Source: Mycobacterium sp. ITM-2016-00316 (GTDB lineage: Bacteria; Actinomycetota; Actinomycetes; Mycobacteriales; Mycobacteriaceae). Taken from it: a stretch of DNA of 64,000 nucleotides. This document shows, piece after piece, positions 1-10,886 of this stretch. Position numbers and translations under genes: made by a program. The notes under the pieces are model-generated. The model did not search any database, had not been told where the DNA came from, and worked only from the letters and a program-made list of their open reading frames with translations. Each line of letters starts with the position of its first letter. Within the stretch, counting starts at the first letter, position 1. The stretch lies in the NCBI RefSeq assembly GCF_002968335.2, contig NZ_CP134398.1, positions 4,402,001 through 4,466,000 on the forward strand, written 5' to 3'.

Positions 1-639
1 CTTCACATAGGGCCCGTCGATCGCATTCAGGCCGCGTGCCCGGGCGGCCACCAGGATCCGCATCAACACATGATGGTGAGCGTCGCCGATGTCGTACCCC
101 TCGGGTTGCCCGCCGACCTCCAGCGTGCGCATGTTGAGGCTGGCCGCCATGTCACCGGGGCCGAGCACCAATGCCTGCACCCGCGGCGCGGCGGCGATGG
201 CGTCGATATTCGTCAGGCCCTGCGCATCTTCGATCTGCGCCTCGATCCCGATGCGGCCCAACGGCAGACCGTGGGTCTTCTCCAACTGGGTGAGCAGCAT
301 GTCCAGTGCATGCACGTGGGTGGAATCGGACACCTTGGGCAGCACGATGATGTCCAGTTGCGCCCCGGCGCCGGCCACCACCTCGATGACATCGGCATGG
401 GTCCACGGTGTCGTCCAATCGTTGACACGCACCCCGCGCAGCGATCCGCCTGCCCAGCCCGGTCCGGCCAGTGCCGCGGCGACCCGGGTCCGGGCCTCGG
501 CCTTCGCGTCGGTGGCCACCGCGTCCTCCAGGTCGAGGAACACCTGATCGGCGGCCAGCGTCTTGGCCTTCTCAATCATCTTGTCGCTGCTGCCCGGAAC
601 CGAAAGACACGTTCGACGGGGGCGATACACGTTGTCCAC
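1..639 (-). CDS. HpcH/HpaI aldolase / citrate-lyase-beta-like CoA ester lyase (3' end outside window)
   Basis: This is the N-terminal 213 codons of a CoA-ester lyase; the gene runs off the left edge. It starts at GTG 639 (VDNVYRPRRTCLSVPG). Motifs seen in order are the FLDLEDAV loop, VRVNDW, LPKV, the acidic IGIEAQIED strand and a later LGPGDMAAS stretch, all typical of the CitE-like TIM barrel in which Asp/Glu residues bind Mg2+. The family cleaves or forms C-C bonds of acyl-CoA esters such as citramalyl-CoA or malyl-CoA; the substrate cannot be deduced here. It is divergent from the MgtE-like gene, with about 25 bp between starts. Only the family is secure. Confidence 0.85.
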   Translation of the reverse strand, partial: MDNVYRPRRTCLSVPGSSDKMIEKAKTLAADQVFLDLEDAVATDAKAEARTRVAAALAGPGWAGGSLRGVRVNDWTTPWTHADVIEVVAGAGAQLDIIVLPKVSDSTHVHALDMLLTQLEKTHGLPLGRIGIEAQIEDAQGLTNIDAIAAAPRVQALVLGPGDMAASLNMRTLEVGGQPEGYDIGDAHHHVLMRILVAARARGLNAIDGPYVK

Positions 640-664
640 GCCCCTAGTCTCTACGCTTTGACCC

Positions 665-1960
665 ATGGCGGCGGTTACCCGGGTATATGCGGCCCGCCTG
701 GCGGGCATGGTCGTCCTCGGCCCGGACGGCGAGTCGATCGGGCGTGTCCGCGATGTGGTGGTCAGCATCAGCATCGTCCGCCAACAACCGCGAGTTCTCG
801 GACTGGTCGTCGAACTGCTCACCCGCAGAAGGATTTTCGTTCCGATCCTGCGGGTGACCGCGATCGAACCCAGCGCCGTCACCCTGACCACCGGCAACGT
901 GTCGCTGCGCCGGTTCTCGCAGCGCCCCGGTGAGGTGCTCGCCCTGGGGCAGGTGCTGGAGACGCGCGTGCGGGTCGACGACCCCGACCTCGACCAGCTA
1001 GCCGGTCTCGATGTGGTCGTGGTGGATCTCGGTATCGAGCAGACCCGCACCCGGGACTGGGTGGTCACCAAGGTGGCGGTCCGCCCGCAGCGCCGGCTGG
1101 GGCGCCGCAGCAATGTCTATCCCGTCGACTGGAAGCATGTGCACGGGCTGACGCCGTCCGGATTGGCCATGCCCGACCAGGGCGTCGCCCAGCTGCTCGA
1201 GCAGTTCCAGGGCCAGCGTCCGATCGAGGTCGCCGAAGCAATCCGGGAGCTGCCCGCCAAACGGCGCTTCGAAGTGGTCAACGCCCTCGATGACGAACGC
1301 CTCGCCGATGTGCTGCAGGAGCTGCCCGAGAACGAACAGGCTGCGGTGCTGCGTCAGCTCAAGACCGATCGCGCGGCCGATGTGCTGGAGGCGATGGATC
1401 CCGACGACGCCGCGGACCTGCTGGGGTCGATGGCGCCGGCCGACGCCGAACAATTCCTGCGCCGGATGGACCCGGAGGACTCCGAGGATGTGCGGCGCCT
1501 GCTCAGCCACTCCCCCAACACCGCCGGCGGCCTGATGACTTCCGAGCCGGTGGTGCTGGCACCGGACACCACGGTCGCCGAGGCGCTGGCCCGGGTCCGC
1601 GACCCCGACCTGACACCGGCACTGGCGTCGCTGGTGTTCGTGGTGCGGCCGCCGACCGCGACACCGACCGGGCGCTACCTGGGCTGTGTGCACCTGCAGC
1701 GGTTGCTGCGGGAGCCGCCGGCCGAGCTGGTCAGCGGCATCGTCGACAAGGATCTGCCGAGTCTGCGCCCCGAGGAGACTCTCGGCGCGCTGACCCGCTA
1801 TTTCGCCGCCTACAACCTGGTCTGCGGGCCGGTGGTCGATGAGGAGAATCATCTGCTCGGCGCGGTGTCGGTCGACGATGTGCTCGACCACCTGTTGCCC
1901 GACGATTGGCGCGCACGTGAGGCCGAGCCACTGATCGTCACCACGGAGAAGTCGACGTGA
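665..1960 (+). CDS. MgtE intracellular N-domain / CBS domain protein (Rv1232c-like)
   Basis: A 431-residue cytosolic protein. Residues 1-80 look like a PRC-barrel (GPDGESIGRVRDVVV). Residues about 185-285 form the helical MgtE N-domain superhelix (repeats of the type LADVLQELPENEQAAVL and AADLLGSM). Residues about 290-410 form a CBS pair starting at TAGGLMTSEPVV. The five-helix MgtE membrane domain is absent, so it is a sensor-like relative of the Mg2+ channel rather than a transporter. It overlaps the downstream DUF1003 gene by 4 bp (GTGA), indicating translational coupling. Length matches the M. tuberculosis Rv1232c homologue (about 435 aa, from memory). Role in Mg2+ homeostasis is inference. 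Confidence 0.88.
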   Translation: MAAVTRVYAARLAGMVVLGPDGESIGRVRDVVVSISIVRQQPRVLGLVVELLTRRRIFVPILRVTAIEPSAVTLTTGNVSLRRFSQRPGEVLALGQVLETRVRVDDPDLDQLAGLDVVVVDLGIEQTRTRDWVVTKVAVRPQRRLGRRSNVYPVDWKHVHGLTPSGLAMPDQGVAQLLEQFQGQRPIEVAEAIRELPAKRRFEVVNALDDERLADVLQELPENEQAAVLRQLKTDRAADVLEAMDPDDAADLLGSMAPADAEQFLRRMDPEDSEDVRRLLSHSPNTAGGLMTSEPVVLAPDTTVAEALARVRDPDLTPALASLVFVVRPPTATPTGRYLGCVHLQRLLREPPAELVSGIVDKDLPSLRPEETLGALTRYFAAYNLVCGPVVDEENHLLGAVSVDDVLDHLLPDDWRAREAEPLIVTTEKST

Positions 1961-2514
1961 GCGACCGGATCGACACCCCGCGCTCCTCGCGTAGGCGCTT
2001 CACCCCGCAGTTCGACGTCGAGGCCGCGGGCCGCTTCGGCGAGTCCTTCGCACGGTTCCTGGGCACCGGCCGCTACCTGGCGATCCAGACCGTGTTCGTC
2101 ATCGTCTGGATCCTGCTGAACCTGTTCGCGCTCACCCTGCAGTGGGACCCGTACCCGTTCATCCTGCTGAACCTGGCCTTCTCGACTCAGGCCGCCTACG
2201 CCGCGCCGCTGATCCTGCTGGCGCAGAACCGCCAGGAGAACCGCGACCGGGTCTCGCTGGAAGAAGACCGCCGGCGCGCCGAGCAGACCAAGGCGGACAC
2301 CGAATACCTGGCCCGCGAGCTGGCCGCGCTGCGGCTGGCGGTGGGCGAGATGGCCACGCGCGACTATCTGCGCCGCGAACTCGAGGAGCTGCGCGAGATG
2401 CTGGTCGAGCTGGTGCCACCCAAACCGAAGAAGAACAAGGGCAAACGCGCGGCCGAACCGGTCGCGCCGAGCGATCAGCCGGAAGCGGATTCCGAGCCGC
2501 CTGCGGGCGCATGA
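1957..2514 (+). CDS. DUF1003 family membrane protein (Rv1231c-like)
   Basis: A 185-residue protein with two membrane segments at about residues 46-66 (YLAIQTVFVIVWILLNLFA) and 70-90. The DUF1003 signature follows (PLILLAQNRQENRDR), then a charged cytoplasmic coiled coil and a Lys/Glu/Pro-rich tail. The start is GTG 1957 inside the GTGA overlap with the MgtE-like gene. No enzymatic motif is visible. The conserved pairing with an MgtE-N/CBS protein suggests a shared membrane or ion-homeostasis role, but function is unknown. Confidence 0.85.
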   Translation: MSDRIDTPRSSRRRFTPQFDVEAAGRFGESFARFLGTGRYLAIQTVFVIVWILLNLFALTLQWDPYPFILLNLAFSTQAAYAAPLILLAQNRQENRDRVSLEEDRRRAEQTKADTEYLARELAALRLAVGEMATRDYLRRELEELREMLVELVPPKPKKNKGKRAAEPVAPSDQPEADSEPPAGA

Positions 2515-2611
2515 AAATCCTTGCCATCCATTGCCGCACCACGGAGACGAGCGACTGGGTATGGTGACCTGGTTCACAAACGGTCGGGTACCGCAAATCT
2601 AGGACGGTTGA

Positions 2612-3955
2612 GTGGTCAAAGGGGGAGCCTCCGCCCTCGCTGCAGCGCGGCACGGAGCACGGCGACTGATGCGCACGGTGGCTGAATCGGCGCCGAGCAC
2701 CCGCGGGTTGCTGGGTATCGCCATCCTCACCCCACTGGTCCTGACCTTGGGCGTGGGCGCTTCGGCTCCCGTGCTGAAGCCCGTGCTGGAGACCACCGTG
2801 ACCCCGCTCGCGGCCGTCGTCACCACCCCCGAAAGCGATTCCGGTGTCAGCGTGGTGGCCGCCATGAAGGCACCGCGCCCGTTCCAGACCGCGGGCACCG
2901 CGCTGTCCGCGCCGCCACCGGCCGCCGTGGTGAGTGCCCCCGGCAACCTTCGCATTCCGACGGTCGCCCTGAACGCCTACCGCAACGCCGAGCGGATGAT
3001 GGCCACGGCGGCGCCGACCTGCGGGATGAGCTGGAACCTGCTCGCCGGCATCGGCCGTATCGAGTCCATGCACGCCAATGGTGGCGCCACCGATGTCAAC
3101 GGCACCGCGGTCAAACCCATTCTCGGGCCCGCCCTGGACGGAACCCTGCCCGGCAACGAGATCATCGTGCAGAGCCGCAACAACGACCGGGTCACCTACG
3201 CCCGGGCGATGGGTCCGATGCAGTTCCTGCCGGGCACCTGGTCGCGGTACGCCTCCGACGGCAACGGTGACGGCAAGGCCGAAGTGCAGAACCTGTACGA
3301 CGCGACGCTGGCCGCGGCCCGATACCTGTGCAGCGGTGGCCTGAACATGCGCGATCAGAGTCAGGTCATGACGTCGATCCTGCGCTACAACAACTCGGTT
3401 GCCTACGCGCGCAATGTGCTGGGCTGGGCCGCCGCGTACGCCACCGGCGTGGTGCCGGTGAACTTGCCGCCCATCACCGGACCGGTTCCCGCGCTGGGCA
3501 TGGGCAACGTGCACCTGGACACCAATGCCGAGGGGCTCGGACCGGGGTTGCCGCTGAACGCGCTGGGGTTGCCGTCGACCGACCCGATGGCCGTCATGCC
3601 GTTCTTCGACCTGGGCCGCGCCGATGTGGCCGACCGCCTGCCGGTGCCGCCGGGGCCCGGCGAGCCCGCGGCCGTCCCGAACTGTGCGGTGTTCTGTCTC
3701 GGTGAGAACACGCCCGCGCCGGCGGCGCCGTTCAACCCGTTCGCACCGCCACCCCCGGCCGCCGCACCGTTCAACCCGTTCGCACCACCGCCCCCGGCCG
3801 CCGCACCGTTCAACCCGTTCGCAGCACCGCCCCTGGCCGCACCGCCGGCGCCGTTCAACCCCTTTGCCCCGCCTCCCCCCGCGGCTCCGGTCCCTCCCGC
3901 GGTGCCCGCCGCGCTCGGTCCGGCACCCGGGCCGGCACCCGGCCCCGCCGCGTAG
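2612..3955 (+). CDS. Lytic transglycosylase-like protein with proline-rich NPF-repeat tail (Rv1230c-like)
   Basis: A 447-residue exported or membrane-anchored protein. A hydrophobic segment lies at about residues 30-55 after a basic N-terminus. The SLT_2/MltB-like domain spans about residues 115-275: catalytic Glu151 lies in IGRIESMH, MGPMQFLPGTW is the typical active-site strand, and DGNGDGKAE is an EF-hand-like Ca2+ loop. Residues about 370-430 hold four copies of a 13-15 residue PFNPFAPPPPAAA unit. Predicted action is cleavage of peptidoglycan glycosidic bonds in the periplasm. Start GTG 2612; ends about 50 bp before mrp. The repeat tail is unusual and may span or bind the wall. Confidence 0.87.
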   Translation: MVKGGASALAAARHGARRLMRTVAESAPSTRGLLGIAILTPLVLTLGVGASAPVLKPVLETTVTPLAAVVTTPESDSGVSVVAAMKAPRPFQTAGTALSAPPPAAVVSAPGNLRIPTVALNAYRNAERMMATAAPTCGMSWNLLAGIGRIESMHANGGATDVNGTAVKPILGPALDGTLPGNEIIVQSRNNDRVTYARAMGPMQFLPGTWSRYASDGNGDGKAEVQNLYDATLAAARYLCSGGLNMRDQSQVMTSILRYNNSVAYARNVLGWAAAYATGVVPVNLPPITGPVPALGMGNVHLDTNAEGLGPGLPLNALGLPSTDPMAVMPFFDLGRADVADRLPVPPGPGEPAAVPNCAVFCLGENTPAPAAPFNPFAPPPPAAAPFNPFAPPPPAAAPFNPFAAPPLAAPPAPFNPFAPPPPAAPVPPAVPAALGPAPGPAPGPAA

Positions 3956-4004
3956 TCGGCCCGGCGGACCGAAGGTCCGTCGGCGCGGCCTAGACTCGCG
4001 GGTG

Positions 4005-5147
4005 ATGTCCTCGACACATACCGACCTGGAAGCCGCGGTTCGTGCTGCGCTGAGCAAGGTCGTCGATCCCGAACTGCGGCGCCCGATCACCGAAGTGGGC
4101 ATGGTCAAAGGTGTCACCGTCGACGCCGACGCCGGCGTGCACGTCGAGATCTACCTGACCACCTCGGCCTGCCCGAAGAAGAACGAGATCACCGACAAGG
4201 TGACCGCCGCCGTCACCGACGTCCCGGGCACCGGTGCGGTCAAGGTCAGCCTGGACGTGATGAACGACGAGCAGCGCGCCGAGCTGCGCAAGCTGCTGCG
4301 CGGCGACTCGCGTGAGCCGGTGATCCCGTTCGCCCAGCCCAACTCGCTGACCCGCGTCTACGCGGTGGCCTCCGGCAAGGGCGGCGTCGGAAAGTCCAGT
4401 GTCACCGTCAATCTCGCGGCGGCGATGGCCGCCCGCGGTCTGTCGGTCGGCGTGCTCGATGCCGATATCTACGGCCACTCGGTGCCGCGGATGATGGGTG
4501 TGGTGGACCGGCCCACTCAGGTCGATTCGATGATCCTGCCGCCGATCGCGCATGAGGTGAAGGTCATTTCGATCGCGATGTTCACCCAGGGCAACACCCC
4601 GGTGGTGTGGCGCGGACCGATGCTGCACCGGGCGCTGCAGCAGTTCCTGGCCGATGTCTACTGGGGCGATCTGGACGTGCTGCTGCTGGACCTGCCGCCG
4701 GGTACCGGCGATATCGCCATCTCGGTGTCGCAGCTCATCCCGGGCGCGGAGATCCTGGTGGTCACCACCCCGCAGTCGGCCGCGGCCGAGGTCGCCGAAC
4801 GCGCCGGCGCGATCGCGCTGCAGACCCGTCAGCGCATCGTCGGCGTGGTGGAGAACATGGCGGGGCTGACCCTGCCGGACGGCACCGTGATGGACATCTT
4901 CGGGTCCGGCGGCGGCGCGCAGGTGTCGGCGTCGCTGACCCGGTCGGTCGGCGCCGATGTGCCGCTGCTGGGCCAGATTCCACTGGAACCGAGCCTGGTG
5001 ACCGCCGGCGACTCCGGCATTCCGCTGGTGCTGTCGACCCCCGACTCCCCTGCCGCCAAGGAGCTGCGCAAGGTCGCCGACGCGCTCGGGGCACGCAAGC
5101 GTGGCCTGGCCGGGATGTCGTTGGGGCTGGACCCCGCCGGACGCTAG
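4005..5147 (+). CDS. mrp: Mrp/NBP35-type P-loop ATPase, Fe-S cluster carrier
   Basis: A 380-residue protein with an N-terminal MIP18/DUF59 domain (residues about 8-85, including [16 protein letters not shown] and a conserved Cys in SACPKKNE) and a C-terminal MinD/Mrp ATPase. The deviant Walker A is [11 protein letters not shown] and the switch region is DLPPGTGD. Family members carry 4Fe-4S clusters to apo-proteins. I chose ATG 4005; GTG 4002 is also in frame. The TAG stop overlaps the convergent tatB stop in the palindrome CTAG (5144-5147). Homologous to Rv1229c. Confidence 0.95.
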   Translation: MSSTHTDLEAAVRAALSKVVDPELRRPITEVGMVKGVTVDADAGVHVEIYLTTSACPKKNEITDKVTAAVTDVPGTGAVKVSLDVMNDEQRAELRKLLRGDSREPVIPFAQPNSLTRVYAVASGKGGVGKSSVTVNLAAAMAARGLSVGVLDADIYGHSVPRMMGVVDRPTQVDSMILPPIAHEVKVISIAMFTQGNTPVVWRGPMLHRALQQFLADVYWGDLDVLLLDLPPGTGDIAISVSQLIPGAEILVVTTPQSAAAEVAERAGAIALQTRQRIVGVVENMAGLTLPDGTVMDIFGSGGGAQVSASLTRSVGADVPLLGQIPLEPSLVTAGDSGIPLVLSTPDSPAAKELRKVADALGARKRGLAGMSLGLDPAGR

Positions 5148-5551
5148 GTCGCGTCGCTGTCGAAGCGGGCGCCGGTGCCCGGCCGGCTGCCCTCGACCGG
5201 CGGCGTCGGGTCCGGCGCGGGTTGGGGGGCGTCCGGGGACACCGGCTTGACCGGCTTGTCGAATTTGCCGGTGAGGAACGAGTCGTCCCCGTCGAGCAGG
5301 TGCTTGGTCAGTGCCGCACGCGGTGTCATCCCGCGCAGCTTCTGCAGCTCGCTCAGCGGTTCACGCAGATCCTCGAACTCCGGGCCGAGGTCCTGCCGCA
5401 GCTGGCTGGTCGCCCCGCTGAGGTACTCGCGGGCCTGGCGGATCGCGCCGGAGGTCCAGCGGATGGCTCCCGGCAGTCGTTCGGGGCCGAGGATGACCAG
5501 ACCGGCCACCACCAACAGCAGCATCTCGCCCCAGCCGACATTCGCGAACAT
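5144..5551 (-). CDS. tatB: Sec-independent protein translocase TatB
   Basis: A 135-residue protein starting [10 protein letters not shown], with one N-terminal membrane helix ([17 protein letters not shown], including the conserved Glu and the GPERLP hinge), an amphipathic helix and an unstructured Pro-rich tail. TatB works with TatC as the twin-arginine receptor. The ATG lies 1 bp after the htrA stop, so it is last in the sigE-rseA-htrA-tatB unit. Its stop overlaps the mrp stop at CTAG. Homologue of Rv1224. Confidence 0.93.
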   Translation of the reverse strand: MFANVGWGEMLLLVVAGLVILGPERLPGAIRWTSGAIRQAREYLSGATSQLRQDLGPEFEDLREPLSELQKLRGMTPRAALTKHLLDGDDSFLTGKFDKPVKPVSPDAPQPAPDPTPPVEGSRPGTGARFDSDAT

Positions 5552-5552
5552 C

Positions 5553-7112
<1,560 letters not shown>

Positions 7113-7508
7113 CTACCGGCGCTTGCGCCGGGCGCGACCTGCGCCTTCGACCACCTGCTGGGTGGCTTCCTCGGGGACTGGGGTCTCGGGATTGCGGTCC
7201 GGAATCTGAGACAACAGACCCAGCAGAGAATTGGGCATCGCGATCGGGCAGGCGTCGCGCAGCGCCGAGCGCGCCTGGCGCTGGGCATCCACCTCGCCGG
7301 CGCACAGTGGGCACAGCGACAGGTGATGTCCGGCGCGCAGATGCGCGGTCATCCGCAGTTCTCCGTCGACGAAGGCCGCGATGGCCTCGGTGGAGAGGTG
7401 CTCGGTGGAGCCGAAGCGGCGTGGCCCCACCGGCTCGCTGCTCTGGGAGGCGAACTGGGCAGGCAGCCACGAGAACGCGCGACGGAACACATCGCCCGGG
7501 TCAGCCAT
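7113..7508 (-). CDS. rseA: Anti-sigma factor RseA (zinc-associated anti-sigma domain)
   Basis: A 131-residue cytosolic protein starting MADPGDVFRRAF. It carries the ZAS motif H-x3-C-x2-C (HLSLCPLC) preceded by the helix ending FVDGELRM, which binds the sigma factor. There is no membrane segment, as in the mycobacterial homologue Rv1222. It holds SigE inactive until stress releases it. The C-terminal tail is Arg/Lys-rich and shorter than in M. tuberculosis. The open frame extends upstream to 7592 without coding character, so ATG 7508 is preferred. Confidence 0.92.
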   Translation of the reverse strand: MADPGDVFRRAFSWLPAQFASQSSEPVGPRRFGSTEHLSTEAIAAFVDGELRMTAHLRAGHHLSLCPLCAGEVDAQRQARSALRDACPIAMPNSLLGLLSQIPDRNPETPVPEEATQQVVEGAGRARRKRR

Positions 7509-7597
7509 CACCCGACTCCTCTCGGAACGCCGCGCCTTTGAACACACACTGCTCATTTGAATGTAGCGCGGTAATCCGCGCCTCACACCCACGACGC

Positions 7598-8422
7598 TCA
7601 GGCGGAGGCGGTCAGCTGATCCGAATGCTTGGCCAGATGCTCACGCAGCGCCTGCCGACCACGGTGGATGCGACTGCGGACGGTGCCGAGCTTCACACCG
7701 AGGGTGGCGCCGATCTCCTCGTAGGACAACCCCTCGATATCGCAGAGGACGACAGCCGCGCGGAACTCCGGCGGCAGCGAGTCCAGCGCGGCCTGCAGGT
7801 CCGGGCCCAGGCGCGAGTCGTGATAGATCTGCTCGGGGTTGGGATCCTCGGCCGGCACCCGGTCGTAGTCCTCGGGCAGGGCCTCCATGCGGATCCGGGT
7901 CCGGCGCCGCACCATGTCGAGGAACAGGTTTGTGGTGATGCGGTGCAACCAGCCTTCGAAAGTGCCGGGCTGGTAGTTCTGCACCGAGCGGAAGACCCGG
8001 ATGAAGGTCTCCTGGGTCAGGTCCTCGGCGTCCTGAGGGTTGCCCGACAGGCGGTAGGCCAGCCGGTACACCCGGTCGGCGTGCTGGCGGACCAACTCGT
8101 CCCAGGACGGCATGGCGGTCTTGTCGCCAGTGGCATCGAAGACCGCGGTGCCGGTCAGTTCGTCGGAGGGTTCGACCCAATCGCCGTCGGTGTACTGCTC
8201 CAGATGGGGCATGGAGACGGGGCTGGCAACAGTGCTCCCGGCGCTTGCGGAAGCTGCAGCGTTGGCGATCGTCGGATCCTCCGTATCAAGGTGGCAGGCC
8301 ATTTTGGTCGGCGTCTGCGCGTTGTCGATGGAAACGTGGCCGAGGCCGTCCGTATTCCGTGATCGCAAGCTTTCGCCGTGTTCCATGGGAAGTACCGTCT
8401 CCGACCGGGGTGTGCCTGGCAT
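7598..8422 (-). CDS. sigE: ECF RNA polymerase sigma factor SigE
   Basis: A sigma-70 family ECF factor of 274 aa from ATG 8422, or 262 aa from ATG 8386. Region 2 includes [12 protein letters not shown] and [15 protein letters not shown]; region 4 includes [26 protein letters not shown]. The disordered N-terminal 80 residues precede the conserved WVEPSD segment. It directs transcription of cell-envelope, heat and detergent stress genes. The adjacent rseA and htrA form its regulatory circuit. Start choice is uncertain: the M. tuberculosis homologue Rv1221 is known to use several. The 141 bp upstream are shared with the divergent methyltransferase gene. Confidence 0.95.
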   Translation of the reverse strand: MPGTPRSETVLPMEHGESLRSRNTDGLGHVSIDNAQTPTKMACHLDTEDPTIANAAASASAGSTVASPVSMPHLEQYTDGDWVEPSDELTGTAVFDATGDKTAMPSWDELVRQHADRVYRLAYRLSGNPQDAEDLTQETFIRVFRSVQNYQPGTFEGWLHRITTNLFLDMVRRRTRIRMEALPEDYDRVPAEDPNPEQIYHDSRLGPDLQAALDSLPPEFRAAVVLCDIEGLSYEEIGATLGVKLGTVRSRIHRGRQALREHLAKHSDQLTASA

Positions 8423-8563
8423 ATGAGCAAACTGAACAATTCCTGAGAATGCGGATTACCCACGATTCGACCAGGTAAAACCCGGTGAGACCCGGTGTGA
8501 TTCTCGTATCAGGGGCGGGCGTGTCGGGGTCGCGCCGGTCGTTGTTCGCTCTACGCTGCGGGC

Positions 8564-9205
8564 ATGGCCAGCACCGACGACGCCGCCCAGTCGATCGTCT
8601 CGCACGCGGAGGCGTCGATCACCGAGGACGCGGTGACCGCCGCGGCACGGGAACGTGCGGTGGACAGCGGCGCGGGTGCGGTGACGCCGGCCGTCGGCGC
8701 GCTGCTGAGCGTGCTGGCTCGGCTGACCGGCGCGAAAGCAGTGGTCGAGGTGGGCACCGGGGCCGGTGTCAGCGGGCTGTGGCTGCTGGCCGGTATGCGC
8801 GAGGACGGTGTGCTGACCACGATCGACGTCGAACCCGAGCACCAGCGACTGGCCAAGCAGGCATTCACCGAGGCCGGCGTCGGCGCATCGCGCACCCGGC
8901 TGATCAGCGGACGCGCTCAGGACGTCCTGACCAGGCTGGCCGATGAGTCCTACGACCTGGTGTTCGTCGACGCCGCCCCGGCCGATCAGCCGCAGTATGT
9001 CGCCGAGGGTGTGCGGTTGCTGCGCCCCGGCGGGGCGATCGTGGTGCACCGCGCCGCGCTCGGCGGGCGCGCCGGTGATGCGTCGGCCAACGACGCCGAG
9101 GTCGCCGCGGTCCGGGAGGCCGCCCGCCTGATCGCCGAGGACGAGCGCTTCATTCCGGTGCTGATCCCACTGGGCGACGGTCTGCTCGCCGCCGCCCGCG
9201 ACTAG
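8564..9205 (+). CDS. SAM-dependent O-methyltransferase (Rv1220c-like)
   Basis: A 213-residue class I methyltransferase of the CCoAOMT-like family. The SAM-binding motif is [16 protein letters not shown]; motif II is [11 protein letters not shown], with a conserved acidic residue in TIDVEPEH. The natural substrate is unknown; a small catechol-like acceptor is typical of the family. It is divergent from sigE with 141 bp between starts, as in M. tuberculosis. Confidence 0.9.
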   Translation: MASTDDAAQSIVSHAEASITEDAVTAAARERAVDSGAGAVTPAVGALLSVLARLTGAKAVVEVGTGAGVSGLWLLAGMREDGVLTTIDVEPEHQRLAKQAFTEAGVGASRTRLISGRAQDVLTRLADESYDLVFVDAAPADQPQYVAEGVRLLRPGGAIVVHRAALGGRAGDASANDAEVAAVREAARLIAEDERFIPVLIPLGDGLLAAARD

Positions 9206-9225
9206 CTTCCCTTTCCCGCGCAGTT

Positions 9226-9290
9226 CCCCGCGAGATTGCACTTCTCGCGGGGTCCACTCGCACTTTCACGCGATAACCGCAATCTCGCGG
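9226..9290. repeat. Nested inverted-repeat element (REP-like or terminator-like)
   Basis: Two overlapping perfect inverted repeats lie in the gap after the methyltransferase gene. CCCCGCGAG at 9226-9234 pairs with CTCGCGGGG at 9244-9252 (9 bp, loop 9). CCGCGAGATTGC at 9228-9239 pairs with GCAATCTCGCGG at 9279-9290 (12 bp). The arms share bases, so only one hairpin can form at a time. There is no T-tract. It may be a terminator or a dispersed intergenic repeat. Confidence 0.5.
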
Positions 9291-9311
9291 CTCGATCCCT
9301 TGACGCTCGAC

Positions 9312-9345
9312 TGAACGTGCGTTTAGCCTATTAAACATGCGTTCA
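9312..9345. promoter_or_regulatory. Operator for the TetR regulator, overlapping its start codon
   Basis: An imperfect palindrome: TGAACGTGCGTTTA (9312-9325), spacer GCCTAT, then TAAACATGCGTTCA (9332-9345). Each half is itself nearly palindromic. The right arm contains the ATG (9337-9339) of the TetR gene, so bound repressor would block promoter clearance or initiation. The site fits autoregulation of the TetR-ABC exporter operon. Confidence 0.65.
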
Positions 9346-9996
9346 GCCGATGATCTGACGACCACCGCCCGTATTCGCGACGCGGCGATCCGGCAGTTCG
9401 GCGAACACGGGTTCGACACCGGTGTCCGCGCGATTGCCGCCGCCGCCGGGGTCAGCGCCGGGTTGGTCATCCACCACTTCGGTTCCAAGGACGGCCTGCG
9501 CAAGGCCTGTGACGACCACATCGCCGAGCAGATCCGCAGCGCGAAATCCGAATCCATCCAGTCCTCCGATCCGGCGACATGGTTCGCCCAGATGGCCGAG
9601 ATCGAGGACTACGCGCCGATGATGGCGTATCTGGTGCGCAGCATGCAGTCCGGCAACGATCTCGCAAAGTCGCTCTGGCAGAAGATGATCGAGAACACCG
9701 AGGCATACCTCGAGGCGGGCGTGCACGCCGGGACGCTCAAACCGAGCCGAGACCCCAAGGCGCGCGCCAAATACCTCGGGATGATGGGCGGCGGCGGGTT
9801 CCTGCTCTATCTGCAGCTGCACGACAACCCGACCGACGTGCGGGCGGTCCTGCGCGACTACGCCGAAGACATGGTGCTACCGGCCCTTGAGGTCTACACC
9901 AACGGCCTGATGACCGACTCCACCATGTATGACGCCTTCGTGGCCCAGCGCGAGAAAGGCGTCGCATTCAGCGCACCCGAACAAGGAGAGCAGTGA
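9337..9996 (+). CDS. TetR-family repressor of an ABC exporter operon (Rv1219c-like)
   Basis: A 219-residue regulator. The N-terminal HTH at about residues 8-55 includes [18 protein letters not shown] and [12 protein letters not shown]; the C-terminal helical domain would bind ligand and dimerise. The gene leads an operon with the ABC ATPase, permease and a methyltransferase, and its stop overlaps the ATPase ATG. The palindrome across its start codon is the likely operator. In M. tuberculosis the homologue represses the neighbouring efflux genes. Confidence 0.9.
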   Translation: MRSADDLTTTARIRDAAIRQFGEHGFDTGVRAIAAAAGVSAGLVIHHFGSKDGLRKACDDHIAEQIRSAKSESIQSSDPATWFAQMAEIEDYAPMMAYLVRSMQSGNDLAKSLWQKMIENTEAYLEAGVHAGTLKPSRDPKARAKYLGMMGGGGFLLYLQLHDNPTDVRAVLRDYAEDMVLPALEVYTNGLMTDSTMYDAFVAQREKGVAFSAPEQGEQ

Positions 9997-10886
9997 TGAC
10001 CAACGCCGTCGAGATCAGCGGACTCACCAAGAGATTCGGCCACAGCACGGCACTCGACGGTCTGGACCTGACCGTCGCACCCGGCGATGTCACCGGATTC
10101 CTCGGACCCAACGGCGCCGGAAAGTCGACGACCATCCGGATCCTGCTCGGCCTGCTGCGCGCCGATGCCGGCACGCTGCGACTGCTGGGCGGCGATCCCT
10201 GGCGCGACGCGGTCGCGCTGCATCGCCGGATCGCCTATGTGCCGGGCGATGTCACGCTGTGGCCGAACCTCACCGGCGCACAGGCCATCGACTTCCTGGC
10301 ACGGCTGCGCGGCGGCAGAGTCGACACCCGGCGTCGCGATGAACTGATCCGGCGCTTCGAACTGGACCCGCACAAATCGGCCCGCACCTACTCCAAGGGC
10401 AACCGGCAGAAGGTCGCCATCGTCGCCGCCTTCAGCACCGAAGCCGAGTTGTACATCCTCGACGAGCCGACCTCGGGCCTGGATCCCTTGATGGAGAAGA
10501 ACTTCCAACAGTGCGTCGCCGAGGTGGCCGACCGCGGCGCGGCGGTGCTGTTGTCCAGTCACATCCTCGCCGAGGTCGAAAAGCTCTGCGACAACGTCAC
10601 CATCATCCGGGACGGGCGCACCGTGCGTTCCGGGACCCTCGACGAACTGCGCCATCTGATGCGCACCACCGTCACCGCCCGCACCCGAGGCGACGGCACC
10701 CAGTTGCACCGGCTGCCCTTTGTCCACGACTTCTCCGCACACGACGGGCAGATCAGCTTCTCGGTCGACCGCGCCGATCTCGACGCCACCATGGACCGCC
10801 TCGCCGGACTCGGCATCGACGAACTCGCGGTGGCACCCGCCTCGCTGGAAGACCTGTTCCTCCGCGAGTACCAGGGGGTGAGCTAG
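9996..10886 (+). CDS. ABC transporter ATP-binding protein (Rv1218c-like)
   Basis: A 296-residue nucleotide-binding subunit. Walker A is GPNGAGKST, Walker B is [13 protein letters not shown], and an H-loop lies in LLSSHILAE. The signature is the atypical YSKGNRQKV instead of LSGGQ, as in tetronasin-type exporters. An AAGGAG ribosome site (9983-9988) precedes ATG 9996, which shares its A with the TetR stop. Together with the adjacent permease it forms a putative drug or lipid exporter. Confidence 0.92.
   Translation: MTNAVEISGLTKRFGHSTALDGLDLTVAPGDVTGFLGPNGAGKSTTIRILLGLLRADAGTLRLLGGDPWRDAVALHRRIAYVPGDVTLWPNLTGAQAIDFLARLRGGRVDTRRRDELIRRFELDPHKSARTYSKGNRQKVAIVAAFSTEAELYILDEPTSGLDPLMEKNFQQCVAEVADRGAAVLLSSHILAEVEKLCDNVTIIRDGRTVRSGTLDELRHLMRTTVTARTRGDGTQLHRLPFVHDFSAHDGQISFSVDRADLDATMDRLAGLGIDELAVAPASLEDLFLREYQGVS

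Noticed and set aside
3724..3885. Regular direct repeats suggestive of a CRISPR-like array
   Set aside because: The units are tandem without unique spacers and encode an in-frame PFNPFAPPPPAAA repeat.
2159..4117. A 652-codon minus-strand open frame
   Set aside because: It is antisense to the transglycosylase and DUF1003 genes, with Arg/Gly/His-rich composition typical of high-GC shadow frames and no domain.
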